Shown: piece after piece, positions 26,230-34,570 of the stretch
How positions within the stretch are numbered: the first letter of the stretch is position 1
Layout: each line of letters starts with the position of its first letter
NCBI RefSeq assembly: GCF_022554085.1
Contig: NZ_JAKFYR010000003.1
Location: 124,001-188,000 of the forward strand
DNA: 64,000 nucleotides
Origin: Rhodococcus sp. CH91
GTDB lineage: Bacteria; Actinomycetota; Actinomycetes; Mycobacteriales; Mycobacteriaceae
Reading direction: 5' to 3'
Made by a program: the position numbers and the translations under genes
Notes under the pieces: generated by a model
Told to the model about the DNA's origin: nothing
The model's database searches: none
Seen by the model: the letters and a program-made list of their open reading frames with translations, nothing else

Positions 26230-27780
26230 GTGAAGATTGGTCCGCGTCCGACAACGGCCGCCTGTATCGGTGCTGCCGTCGCCTTGCTCGTGTCCGCGTG
26301 CGGCGGTGAAGCGGCGTCTTCCGCGTCGCCTGCCGGCGACCCCGTACGCGGTGGCACGCTGGTGTATTCGTACAACACCGAGGCACAATCGGTCGATCCC
26401 GCAACCTGCGCCATCGGCATCGGGGTCGGTCCGTGTCAAGCGGTATACGGCGCGTTGCTCTATTACGACCTCGAGACCGGAGAGATCGAACCGGGCATGG
26501 CGGAGTCGTTCACCACCGAGGACGGCAGGAACTGGACCCTGAAACTGCGGCCCGGCCTGAGCTTCACCGACGGCACTCCGCTCGATGCAGCCGCCGTCGC
26601 GTTCAACTGGGACCGCATACTCGATCCGGCACTTCTATCGCCGAGCGCCTCCGTCGCCAAGACCATCGACTGGGAGGTCGTCGATCCGACGACCCTGTCG
26701 GTTACATCGAAGGAGGTCAACTACCAACTCGATTTCGGCCTCACCGAGGCACTCGCATATATCGCCTCCCCCACCGCGATCGAGACGAAAGGCGCCGACT
26801 TCGGCAACGATCCGGTAGGCGCGGGCCCCTTCACCCTCACGTCGTGGGCGCGCGGCACGGAGATGGTCCTCGACCGTAATCCGTCCTATTGGGACCAGCC
26901 CCGTCCGCATGTCGACCGCCTTGTGCTGAAGACGATCCCCGCCGACGACCAGCGGTTCAATGCCCTACAGGCCGGCGAAGTCGACGTCATGGCGGTCACC
27001 GTGCAGAAATATGCCGAACGGGCGGAAAGTGCGGGCATGAACGTCGCTCACGGCGCCCTGCTCGGAGGCACAGGGATCCGGCCGAGTCATCGCGGCGCAC
27101 TCGCCGATCCCGATGTCCGCACCGCCATCGCGAAGCTGATCGACAACGAGCAGATCATGAACGCCGTCTACCCCGGCGAACCTGTGGCGTCGGGTTTCGT
27201 CCCGGAGGACAGCCCGTTCCACGATGCGGCCTCGCTCTGGCCCGCACGCGACGTGGAAGGCGCCCAGCAACTCCTCGACGGTTACCGCGCCCGTACCGGC
27301 ACCGGCGATATCGAGCTCACGTATGTCCTCACCGCCGGGAGCCCGGTGCTGAGCCAGACGGCCGAATTGATCCAGTCCCAGTTGCAGCAAGTCGACGGTC
27401 TGCGCGTGCGCATCGTGTCTCTCGAAGGTGCTGCTTTCGCGGGCGCACTGACCTCCGGCGACTACGACCTGATCGTCAGCGCTCTCGGAGGTGCCCATCC
27501 CGACAATCTCTACAAGGTGTTCCGTACCGGAGGGTCGTCCAACAACTCGGGCTATTCGAACCCGACCGTCGACGAGGCTCTCGATCTCACTCACACATCG
27601 AACGACCCAGCAGTGGTGGAGAGCGCATACAAGACGGCGATCAACGAGTTGGTGGCCACCAACGCCTATCGCTTCTGGCGCCACGCCCGCACCGACCTGA
27701 TCAGCCCGGCGAACGTTCACGGCGTCGAAGTGGCGTACCAGTACTGGTTCCGTCCCGAACTGGCGTGGATTCAGCAGTGA
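26230..27780 (+). CDS. Dipeptide/oligopeptide-type ABC substrate-binding lipoprotein (SBP family 5), paralogue 2
   Basis: 516-residue receptor starting at a GTG. A good lipobox VSAC lies near residue 23, then RGGTLVYSYNTEAQSVDPATCAIG. It is collinear with paralogue 1 throughout, including the cysteine pair, the NPSYWDQPRPHVDRL block and the FRPELAW C-terminus. It is the first gene of the transporter operon; its stop overlaps the permease start by one base (TGATG). The cargo need not be a peptide: family-5 receptors also bind glycosides, nickel chelates and other ligands. Confidence 0.94.
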   Translation: MKIGPRPTTAACIGAAVALLVSACGGEAASSASPAGDPVRGGTLVYSYNTEAQSVDPATCAIGIGVGPCQAVYGALLYYDLETGEIEPGMAESFTTEDGRNWTLKLRPGLSFTDGTPLDAAAVAFNWDRILDPALLSPSASVAKTIDWEVVDPTTLSVTSKEVNYQLDFGLTEALAYIASPTAIETKGADFGNDPVGAGPFTLTSWARGTEMVLDRNPSYWDQPRPHVDRLVLKTIPADDQRFNALQAGEVDVMAVTVQKYAERAESAGMNVAHGALLGGTGIRPSHRGALADPDVRTAIAKLIDNEQIMNAVYPGEPVASGFVPEDSPFHDAASLWPARDVEGAQQLLDGYRARTGTGDIELTYVLTAGSPVLSQTAELIQSQLQQVDGLRVRIVSLEGAAFAGALTSGDYDLIVSALGGAHPDNLYKVFRTGGSSNNSGYSNPTVDEALDLTHTSNDPAVVESAYKTAINELVATNAYRFWRHARTDLISPANVHGVEVAYQYWFRPELAWIQQ

Positions 27781-28724
27781 TGTACCGGTCCGCAGTGCGG
27801 CAGATCGCAAAGCTCGTCGCGGTTCTCGCCCTGGTGAGCGTGACGACGTTTCTTCTCCTGGAGACGATCCCGGGCGATCGTCTCGCTTCGGTCCTGCCCG
27901 AGGGCGCGAGTCCGGAGATGCGTGCCGCTGCCGAAGAGAGGTTCGGGCTGAACGGGTCGCTCGCCGAACGCTTCACGGCGTGGCTCGGCGGTGCGCTCCA
28001 GGGTGACCTCGGACGTTCGATGCACTCCCAGGTTCCGGTGACGGAATCGATCCTCGAGCGTTTGCCCGTCACCCTCGAACTCGCGATGTCGTCGATTCTT
28101 CTCGCACTGCTCATCGCCATCCCTGTCGGTGTCTACTCGGGTTATCGGCCCGGCGGCATCGTGGACCGTATCGCGACGTTCCTGTGTTCGATCACCCTGT
28201 CGATCCCGAGCTTCCTCCTCGGCGTGCTGCTCGTGTTCGTCTTCGCGGTGACACTGTCGGCCCTGCCGGTCACCGGATGGACACCACTGTCCGAAGGACT
28301 CGTGCCCCATCTACGCAGCCTTGTTCTCCCGGTCGTGACACTCGCTGCAGTCGAGACGGTGGGTTTCATCCGCCTTCTCCGGAACGACATGGTGGCGACG
28401 CTGCAACAGGACTTCGTCCTGTCTGCCCGGGCACGAGGACTGTCCACACCACGGATCCTGCTCGTCCACGCGCTGCGTCCCTCCGCGTTTTCACTACTCA
28501 CGGTGATGGGCGTGTCGCTCGGCCGACTGATCGGAGGGACGGTGATCGTCGAGACGCTGTTCTCGCTCCCCGGCCTGGGCACCCTGGTGATCACTGCGAT
28601 CACCGGCAGGGATTTCCTCCTGGTGCAAGGCATCGTCCTCGTGGTGGCCGTCGCGTACGTGTTACTCAACGCCCTCGTGGACCTGACCTACCCGCTTCTG
28701 GATCCGAGAGTGAGGACTTCGTGA
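27780..28724 (+). CDS. ABC transporter permease, DppB-like
   Basis: 314-residue inner-membrane permease. There is an N-terminal TM (LVAVLALVSVTTFLLLETIPGD), then four or five more TM segments, and the EAA loop DFVLSARARGLSTPRILLVHALRPSAFSLL that contacts the ATPase. The short periplasmic loop between TM1 and TM2 contains ERFGLNGSLAERFTAWL, as in DppB. The start at 27780 overlaps the receptor stop. The stop overlaps the next start by four bases. Confidence 0.94.
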   Translation: MYRSAVRQIAKLVAVLALVSVTTFLLLETIPGDRLASVLPEGASPEMRAAAEERFGLNGSLAERFTAWLGGALQGDLGRSMHSQVPVTESILERLPVTLELAMSSILLALLIAIPVGVYSGYRPGGIVDRIATFLCSITLSIPSFLLGVLLVFVFAVTLSALPVTGWTPLSEGLVPHLRSLVLPVVTLAAVETVGFIRLLRNDMVATLQQDFVLSARARGLSTPRILLVHALRPSAFSLLTVMGVSLGRLIGGTVIVETLFSLPGLGTLVITAITGRDFLLVQGIVLVVAVAYVLLNALVDLTYPLLDPRVRTS

Positions 28725-29668
28725 GCCACAGCCTCGACAAACCCGCCTCGGTCGTCTCCGAGGAACGGCTTCCGATCCTCGATCCGCAGGACGGTAGCGC
28801 CCCCGTCGACGAACTCACTCCGCCATCGGCCGAAGTGGAACCCGCCGGGCGTCGCCGCCGCCGGGACGTCGGGGCATTCTTCGGCGGATGCTGGCTGGTG
28901 ACGATCGTGCTCGCCGCGCTGTTCGTCGACCTGCTGCCCTTGCCGGCTCCCGATGTCGTGGGAAATCTGTATTCGTTACCCCCCTTCCAGAATGCCGAGC
29001 ACATCCTCGGTACCGATCAACTCGGACGCGATCAACTCAGCCGCGCGCTGCACGGTGCACGGATCTCCTTGGCAGTCGCGATCGGTGCCACCCTGGTGGC
29101 GATGGTGATCGGTACCGCCGCGGGTCTCATCGCGGGGTATTTCCGTCGCGCATTCGACGTCGTCTTCGATCTGTCCACCAACACGATCCTCGCCTTCCCG
29201 CCGTTGATCCTCCTGATCGCGCTGGTCGCGCTGCGGGAACCGAGTGCGGTGACTCTTGCGATCGGACTCGGCGTCGTCGGGGCTCCGACGTTCGCGCGTA
29301 TCGCCCGTGCCAACACCATCGCCTATGCGGATCGCGAATTCGTCATCGCGGCGAAGTCCATGGGATCGAGCAGCACTCGCATACTCCGCCGGGAGATCCT
29401 GCCCAACGTGCTGCTGCCGGTCGTCTCGTTCGCCACCGTCGTCGCAGCCACCCTCGTCGTCGCCGAAGGGTCACTGAGCTTCCTCGGACTCGGTGTCCCT
29501 CCACCGGCACCGAGTTGGGGAGGAATGATCGCCGCCGGACGGGAGAGTCTCTACGAGAACCCGGCTCTGGTGCTCGTCCCGGGCGTGTTCTTCTTCCTCA
29601 CGGTGTTCTCCCTCAATCGGGTCGGTGACTGGGCTCGAGGACGCGTGGGCCGGGAGTCGTCGCTGTGA
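28721..29668 (+). CDS. ABC transporter permease, DppC-like
   Basis: 315 residues from a GTG start at 28721 overlapping the DppB-like stop. A hydrophilic N-terminal tail of about 45 residues precedes TM1. The hallmark HILGTDQLGRDQLSRALHGARISL is followed by further TM helices and the EAA loop EFVIAAKSMGSSSTRILRREILPNVLLPV. It pairs with the DppB-like permease. Confidence 0.94.
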   Translation: MSHSLDKPASVVSEERLPILDPQDGSAPVDELTPPSAEVEPAGRRRRRDVGAFFGGCWLVTIVLAALFVDLLPLPAPDVVGNLYSLPPFQNAEHILGTDQLGRDQLSRALHGARISLAVAIGATLVAMVIGTAAGLIAGYFRRAFDVVFDLSTNTILAFPPLILLIALVALREPSAVTLAIGLGVVGAPTFARIARANTIAYADREFVIAAKSMGSSSTRILRREILPNVLLPVVSFATVVAATLVVAEGSLSFLGLGVPPPAPSWGGMIAAGRESLYENPALVLVPGVFFFLTVFSLNRVGDWARGRVGRESSL

Positions 29669-30789
29669 CCGTCAACGGAAAGGACATCGACGCTGTGACT
29701 CAGGTACTGCAGCAGGACACCGGGACACCGACGCTGGCGGTGACCGATCTGCGTGTCTGGTTCGATACACCGCGCGGCATGGTCCGGGCGGTCGACGGCG
29801 TCACGCTCGACGTCGCGCCGGGACGCACACTCGGGATCGTCGGCGAATCCGGTTCCGGCAAGTCGGTGCTGTCGAGGGCCGTGATGAACATCCTCGCTCC
29901 GAGTGCCGTGGTGCGGAGCGGCTCGAGGATCGAATTCGAAGGTCGCGACACTGCGACTCTCAGCCGGGAGGAAGCCCGGAAGCTGTGGGGTGCGCGGATC
30001 GCCATGGTGTTCCAGGACCCGATGACTTCGCTGACTCCGGTCCTCACGATCGGCTCACAGCTCACCGAGACCCTGCGCCGGCACCTTCCGATGAGCAGGT
30101 CCGAAGCTCTCGCCCGCGCCGAGGAATTGCTCGAATGGGTGGGCATCCCCGAACCACGCAAACGTTTGACACAGTACCCGCACAATCTATCCGGAGGCAT
30201 GCGTCAACGCGTCGTGATCGCCTTGGCGCTGGCATGTTCGCCGCGACTGCTGATCGCCGACGAGCCGACGACGGCACTGGACGTGACGGTGCAACACCAG
30301 ATCCTCACTCTGCTCGAACGACTGCAGCGCGAGCAGGGCATGGCGATGGTTCTCATCACGCACGACCTCGGCGTCGTTGCCGGAAGGTCCGACGAGATCG
30401 CGGTGATGTACGCGGGGCGAGTCGTCGAGCAGGCACCGACCAAGGTCCTGTTCCAGGAAATGAGGCACCCCTACACCCGTGCGCTGGTGGGGTCGATTCC
30501 CCGGATCTCCGATCCCAGCCATACCCGGCTGCGCGCGATTCCGGGCCGGCCACCCACCGTCGTCGATCCCCCGCCGGGATGCGCGTTCGCGGCGCGGTGC
30601 CCCCACGCACGACCGCGTTGTCTCGTCGAGACACCGGTACTGACCACGGACGGAACGACCGGCGACCGGCACCGGCACGCCTGTTTCCACCCCGTCGGTA
30701 CACCTGCCGGGGACGACGCGTGGACCACCAATCTGGACGAAGGGCGGACCGCCGCCGGTCTTCCCGTGGACTCGAGGAGCGTGCTCTAG
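29665..30789 (+). CDS. ABC transporter ATP-binding protein, DppD-like
   Basis: 374-residue ATPase. Walker A GESGSGKS is at 60-67, followed by Q-loop FQDPMTSLTPV, signature LSGGMRQ, Walker B LLIADEPTTALD and H-loop ITHDLG. The C-terminal oligopeptide-transporter extension has the cysteine-rich PPPGCAFAARCPHARPRC segment that commonly holds a [4Fe-4S] cluster in DppD/OppD proteins. A GTG start overlaps the previous stop; the next gene starts directly after this stop. Confidence 0.94.
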   Translation: MTVNGKDIDAVTQVLQQDTGTPTLAVTDLRVWFDTPRGMVRAVDGVTLDVAPGRTLGIVGESGSGKSVLSRAVMNILAPSAVVRSGSRIEFEGRDTATLSREEARKLWGARIAMVFQDPMTSLTPVLTIGSQLTETLRRHLPMSRSEALARAEELLEWVGIPEPRKRLTQYPHNLSGGMRQRVVIALALACSPRLLIADEPTTALDVTVQHQILTLLERLQREQGMAMVLITHDLGVVAGRSDEIAVMYAGRVVEQAPTKVLFQEMRHPYTRALVGSIPRISDPSHTRLRAIPGRPPTVVDPPPGCAFAARCPHARPRCLVETPVLTTDGTTGDRHRHACFHPVGTPAGDDAWTTNLDEGRTAAGLPVDSRSVL

Positions 30790-31815
30790 ATGGCCGGCAC
30801 AGGAACCGCACATCTACGGGAAGCGGACAGCCACGATCTGCTGCTCACGGTCCGCAATCTGGTCGTCGAATACGACACCGGGCGCACCGGGAAGGTGCAC
30901 GCCGTCTCGGACGTCAGCTTCGATATCGAACGCGGCGAAACCCTCGGCGTGGTGGGCGAATCGGGTTGCGGAAAGTCGACCGTCGCCAAAGCCGTCATGC
31001 AATTGCCGCGACCCACCTCGGGAGAGGTGAAATTCAAAGGTGTCGATCTGACTGCGATGTCTCCGCGTGAATTGCGTTCGGCGCGGCGCACCCTTCAGAT
31101 GATCTTCCAGGATCCCATTTCGTCGCTCAATCCTCTGCGCAAGGTGCGGCACATCGTCGCCGAAGGATTGGATGTCGCCGGTGGACGCAGCCGTGCAGAG
31201 AAGCAGGCGATGGTCGACGACATCCTGTCCGTGGTCGGCCTCGACCCGGCGGGCGCGGGAGACCGGCGACCCCACGAGTTCTCCGGCGGTCAGTGCCAAC
31301 GCATCTCGATCGCACGCGCCGTGGTGGTGGAGCCCGAACTGGTGATCTGCGACGAACCGGTCTCTGCTCTCGACGTGTCGGTCCAAGCCCAGATCCTCAA
31401 CCTGCTCGAGGACATGAAGGAACGGTACGGGCTGACGCTGTTGTTCATCGCTCACGATCTCGCTGTCGTCAAGAACGTCAGCGACCGGGTGATGGTGATG
31501 TACCTCGGAAAGATCTGTGAAGTCGCGTCACCGGACCTGCTCTATGCCGATCCGCTGCACCCGTACACCGAGGCCTTGCTCTCGGCGATCCCCGAACCCG
31601 ATCCCGATGTCGCCCCGAAGCAGCTCACCCTGTCGGGTGATCTGCCGTCCCCTCTCGATCCGCCGAGCGGGTGCCGGTTCCGCACGCGATGCCCTCGTGC
31701 GCAGGCCTTGTGCGCAGAGAAGGAGCCGCAGATGCGCGAGTTGCGACCCGCACACTACGTCGCATGCCATTTCCCGCTGGATACCAGTTCCGGCCGGGAA
31801 GGATCGATATCGTGA
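30790..31815 (+). CDS. ABC transporter ATP-binding protein, DppF-like
   Basis: 341-residue ATPase. Walker A GESGCGKS is at 56-63, followed by FQDPISSLNPL, the signature FSGGQCQRISIARA (cysteine after the usual GGQ), Walker B LVICDEPVSALD and H-loop IAHDLA. The C-terminal SGCRFRTRCPRAQALC extension is present. Its stop overlaps the start of the oxygenase-like gene by four bases, so transporter and enzyme are translationally coupled. Confidence 0.94.
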   Translation: MAGTGTAHLREADSHDLLLTVRNLVVEYDTGRTGKVHAVSDVSFDIERGETLGVVGESGCGKSTVAKAVMQLPRPTSGEVKFKGVDLTAMSPRELRSARRTLQMIFQDPISSLNPLRKVRHIVAEGLDVAGGRSRAEKQAMVDDILSVVGLDPAGAGDRRPHEFSGGQCQRISIARAVVVEPELVICDEPVSALDVSVQAQILNLLEDMKERYGLTLLFIAHDLAVVKNVSDRVMVMYLGKICEVASPDLLYADPLHPYTEALLSAIPEPDPDVAPKQLTLSGDLPSPLDPPSGCRFRTRCPRAQALCAEKEPQMRELRPAHYVACHFPLDTSSGREGSIS

Positions 31816-32867
31816 CCGCAGGCCGTCACCCGATGATCCCCGTCGCGCCTCCCCTGTTCCTGGAGGACATCTATACGGCCGACGAGCAGACGATCCTCTT
31901 CGACATCGTCCGACACCGCGGACCGTGGCAACTGATTGCAGCGCAGCATTTCTCCTCGGCTGAGGAGTACATGGCCGTCGCCGGCCCCAAGAATCGCGGC
32001 CGGGACGTCGACCTGGAATTGTCGGATCTGCTGACGCCGACCTTCCGCGGCTATATCGGAAACTACGGCGTGGCTCTCGAACCTTCTGCGCACGACATCT
32101 GTTACAGCCGTCGGCTTCTCGATCTGATCAGGGAGATGCACGGCGCGGCGTACGCGATCCCGAACAGTTTCCTGTTCAACCTCCGCGCTCCTGCCCACAG
32201 CTTCGACGCAGGCCATTTCGACAGTCCGAGCTGGCGCGGGATGGACAAGTTCGATACTCCCACCTGGTTGTCGAGCGTGATGGCGAAGTCCGGTCTTTTC
32301 GAAAGGTGGGAGCTTCGGTCCGGTCAGGTGATCGCCTACTTCTACGACTCCGACGTCGACGGGGGATTCACCTACTGGCCCGACGGACCCGACAGGCCGC
32401 CCGCGCGGTTCACGGCTCCGTTCCGGAACAGCGGGATCCTCACCCACAACGAGAAGATGTTCCACCGCGGTGAAGCGAGTGGACCTCGCTCCAAGCGGAC
32501 GGTCCCGGGCCTGCGGCTCGACTCGACGATTCGCGGCGTAGGAACGAGCGAGTGGGCGATCCACAACGGCAGCGAGGAAATCGCCAGATATCACGACAGC
32601 GAGATGCGCTTCCTTTTCCATTACGGAGCATTCGTTTTCGAAGACCTCGCGGATGTGCGCCGCTACTTCGAGCACACCGACGATCTCTCACTCGATCTCA
32701 CGGTCGAGATGTTCCGCGAGGATCTGCGCAGCCGTGGCATCGAGTGTCCCGAGCCGTCGGATCCGCTGCACGATCGGGAATTCGTATCGGTCCTCACCCG
32801 TGCGTATGCGATGGCACCGGCCGAGTACCCGGCCGATGCACCGCTGGATGTTCCGGGAGTGGTGTGA
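31812..32867 (+). CDS. Uncharacterised protein, predicted Fe(II)/2-oxoglutarate oxygenase-like fold (paralogue 2)
   Basis: 351 residues from a GTG at 31812 within a GTGA overlap with the DppF-like gene. It shares with paralogue 1 the HPMIPVAPP block, H135-F-D137, DVDGGFTYWPDGPD, and MFHRGE with H218 and arginines at H+8 and H+11. I do not recognise a named family. The pattern fits a cupin/jelly-roll dioxygenase with a 2-His-1-carboxylate site. Being last in a transporter operon, it probably acts on the imported compound or its first product. It converges on the flavoprotein gene with only 21 bp between them. Confidence 0.6.
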   Translation: MTAGRHPMIPVAPPLFLEDIYTADEQTILFDIVRHRGPWQLIAAQHFSSAEEYMAVAGPKNRGRDVDLELSDLLTPTFRGYIGNYGVALEPSAHDICYSRRLLDLIREMHGAAYAIPNSFLFNLRAPAHSFDAGHFDSPSWRGMDKFDTPTWLSSVMAKSGLFERWELRSGQVIAYFYDSDVDGGFTYWPDGPDRPPARFTAPFRNSGILTHNEKMFHRGEASGPRSKRTVPGLRLDSTIRGVGTSEWAIHNGSEEIARYHDSEMRFLFHYGAFVFEDLADVRRYFEHTDDLSLDLTVEMFREDLRSRGIECPEPSDPLHDREFVSVLTRAYAMAPAEYPADAPLDVPGVV

Positions 32868-32888
32868 GCTGGTGCGGCGCTCTACCGC

Positions 32889-34343
32889 CTACCCGCGTGC
32901 GGCACCGACACCTGCCCGCCGGCCGAAGAAACTGCCGTCTCCGAGGCTGGCACCACTGGCGTAACCACCGGCGCAGACACCCGCGGTGCACCGCCCGGCC
33001 GCGAAGAGACCGGCTATCGGCTCTCCCGAAACATGCAGCACGCGGGAGTCCGTATCGGTCTTCAGGCCACCCAGGGGAAACCCGCTCGTCATACCGCGCA
33101 GGTCGAACCCTGCGATCGGCGTTCCGATCGGCCGCACCCATTTCTCGTTCTTGAAGAACAACGGGTCGGATCCGTCCTCGGCGTGCATGTTGTAGACGTC
33201 CACGGTCGAGGTCAGCGTGCCGGTGGGCAGTCCCATCTCCTGTTCCAGTTCACCGGCGCTTTCGCACACCCAATCAGGCTGCGGGAGCGGAGGACCCGAT
33301 TGCAGCGCTTCGTCGTACGCGTCCTGATCGAGGATCAGGAAGGCTTCGTTGTTCTGATGGAAGAGGATCGCTTGCCCGATCCGCCCCGGATAGGTGTCTT
33401 CCGCGATGAACCGCTGCCCGTGCGCGTTGACGAGGATTCCGCGGACCATGAGCTGAGGTGAGGTGTGGACGGCGACCTCCGCAGCGTCCATGTGGGCCGT
33501 CGCAGCACCGAGTGCTTGTCCGATCCGGATCGCCCGGCCGTCGTGCGCGTCGACAGCAGACCCGGGACGTCCGAGGAGGGCCGGCACGTAGTCGCGCACC
33601 ATCTCCTCGTCGAATGCGAAGCTTCCCATCGCGAGCACGACACCGCGGTGGGCGCGGATGGCGATCGTCCTGCCGTACCGGCGCGCGACCACGCCCACGA
33701 CCCGGCCATCGTCGTTCACGACCACGGTCAGGACCCGGATGTCGTATTCTGCTTTCACACCCAGCTTTTCGGCTGTTTCGACGAGTGGCTTCATCAGCAT
33801 GTACCCGCCCCCGCGTTCGCCGGTCTTCTTGTTGTCCATCTTCGGCAGATGTCCTCGCGGCGCCGGAGGAATCACACCCGCGAACGGTGCGGCATTCTCT
33901 CCCCCGGAGTACATCAGCCCTTCGTCGTGCGCCGGCTCCCAACCGGGCTCGCCCCAGAATTCCTCCTTGAACGGCACCCCGGCTTCGACCAGCCAGTTGT
34001 AGTGGTCGACGCTGCCCTCGCAGTACGCGTCGATCTTTGCCTCGTCCACAGCGGGGCCGAGTGCAGCCTTCATGAAGGTCTTCATGTTCTCGACCGTGTC
34101 GTCGAAGCCACACGCCTTCTGCAACGGGGTTCCGCCGCCGAGGTAGATGAATCCACCTGCCATGGACGCTGCGCCGCCCCAGCCACCGGATCGTTCGAGG
34201 ACGAGGACGTCGGCGCCGGCACGTGCAGCTTCGACAGCAGCAGTGACACCGGCAATTCCGTAACCGGCAACGACGACGTCGGCGGAGAGATCCCACGTCG
34301 AGATCTCGGACTCGGATAGGGGACGGACGGAATCGTCGGACAT
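32889..34343 (-). CDS. FAD-dependent oxidoreductase, KstD/fumarate-reductase flavoprotein family
   Basis: 484-residue flavoprotein. The ATG at 34343 follows GAGGAGAA. The FAD-binding GYGIAGVTAAVEAARAGADVLVLER is at about residues 23-48, a GGAASMAGGFIYLGGG flavin loop follows, and the C-terminal LFAAGRCTAGVCAGGYASGASLG is the second FAD contact. The sequence aligns with FAD-binding dehydrogenases often annotated 3-ketosteroid delta1-dehydrogenase-like. Proximity to a KshA-like oxygenase supports a ring-desaturation role. It is divergent from the MFS gene, with a regulon motif between them. Confidence 0.82.
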   Translation of the reverse strand: MSDDSVRPLSESEISTWDLSADVVVAGYGIAGVTAAVEAARAGADVLVLERSGGWGGAASMAGGFIYLGGGTPLQKACGFDDTVENMKTFMKAALGPAVDEAKIDAYCEGSVDHYNWLVEAGVPFKEEFWGEPGWEPAHDEGLMYSGGENAAPFAGVIPPAPRGHLPKMDNKKTGERGGGYMLMKPLVETAEKLGVKAEYDIRVLTVVVNDDGRVVGVVARRYGRTIAIRAHRGVVLAMGSFAFDEEMVRDYVPALLGRPGSAVDAHDGRAIRIGQALGAATAHMDAAEVAVHTSPQLMVRGILVNAHGQRFIAEDTYPGRIGQAILFHQNNEAFLILDQDAYDEALQSGPPLPQPDWVCESAGELEQEMGLPTGTLTSTVDVYNMHAEDGSDPLFFKNEKWVRPIGTPIAGFDLRGMTSGFPLGGLKTDTDSRVLHVSGEPIAGLFAAGRCTAGVCAGGYASGASLGDGSFFGRRAGVGAARG

Positions 34344-34419
34344 CGCGTTCTCCTCGGGGTAGCGACAAGGCGGATCGGCCGCACCGTCCCACTCCTCCCA
34401 CACGAAAAGGGATGGATTG

Positions 34420-34434
34420 TCCCGCTCAGTGGTC
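34420..34434. promoter_or_regulatory. Regulon motif copy 6 (flavoprotein / MFS-KshA)
   Basis: TCCCGCTCAGTGGTC, 77 bp upstream of the flavoprotein start and 137 bp upstream of the MFS start. Confidence 0.55.
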
Positions 34435-34570
34435 GGTGAGCGAGGCACTCACGATGGTGACCGCCGACACTCGTCCCGAATCGGTTCGATCGGCGTGAGC
34501 CGACGGAGAACGACGGTTTCGCCGCAGCGGGCGGTGAAACCACCCTCGCCTCGTCTCAGGAGGACAACGG

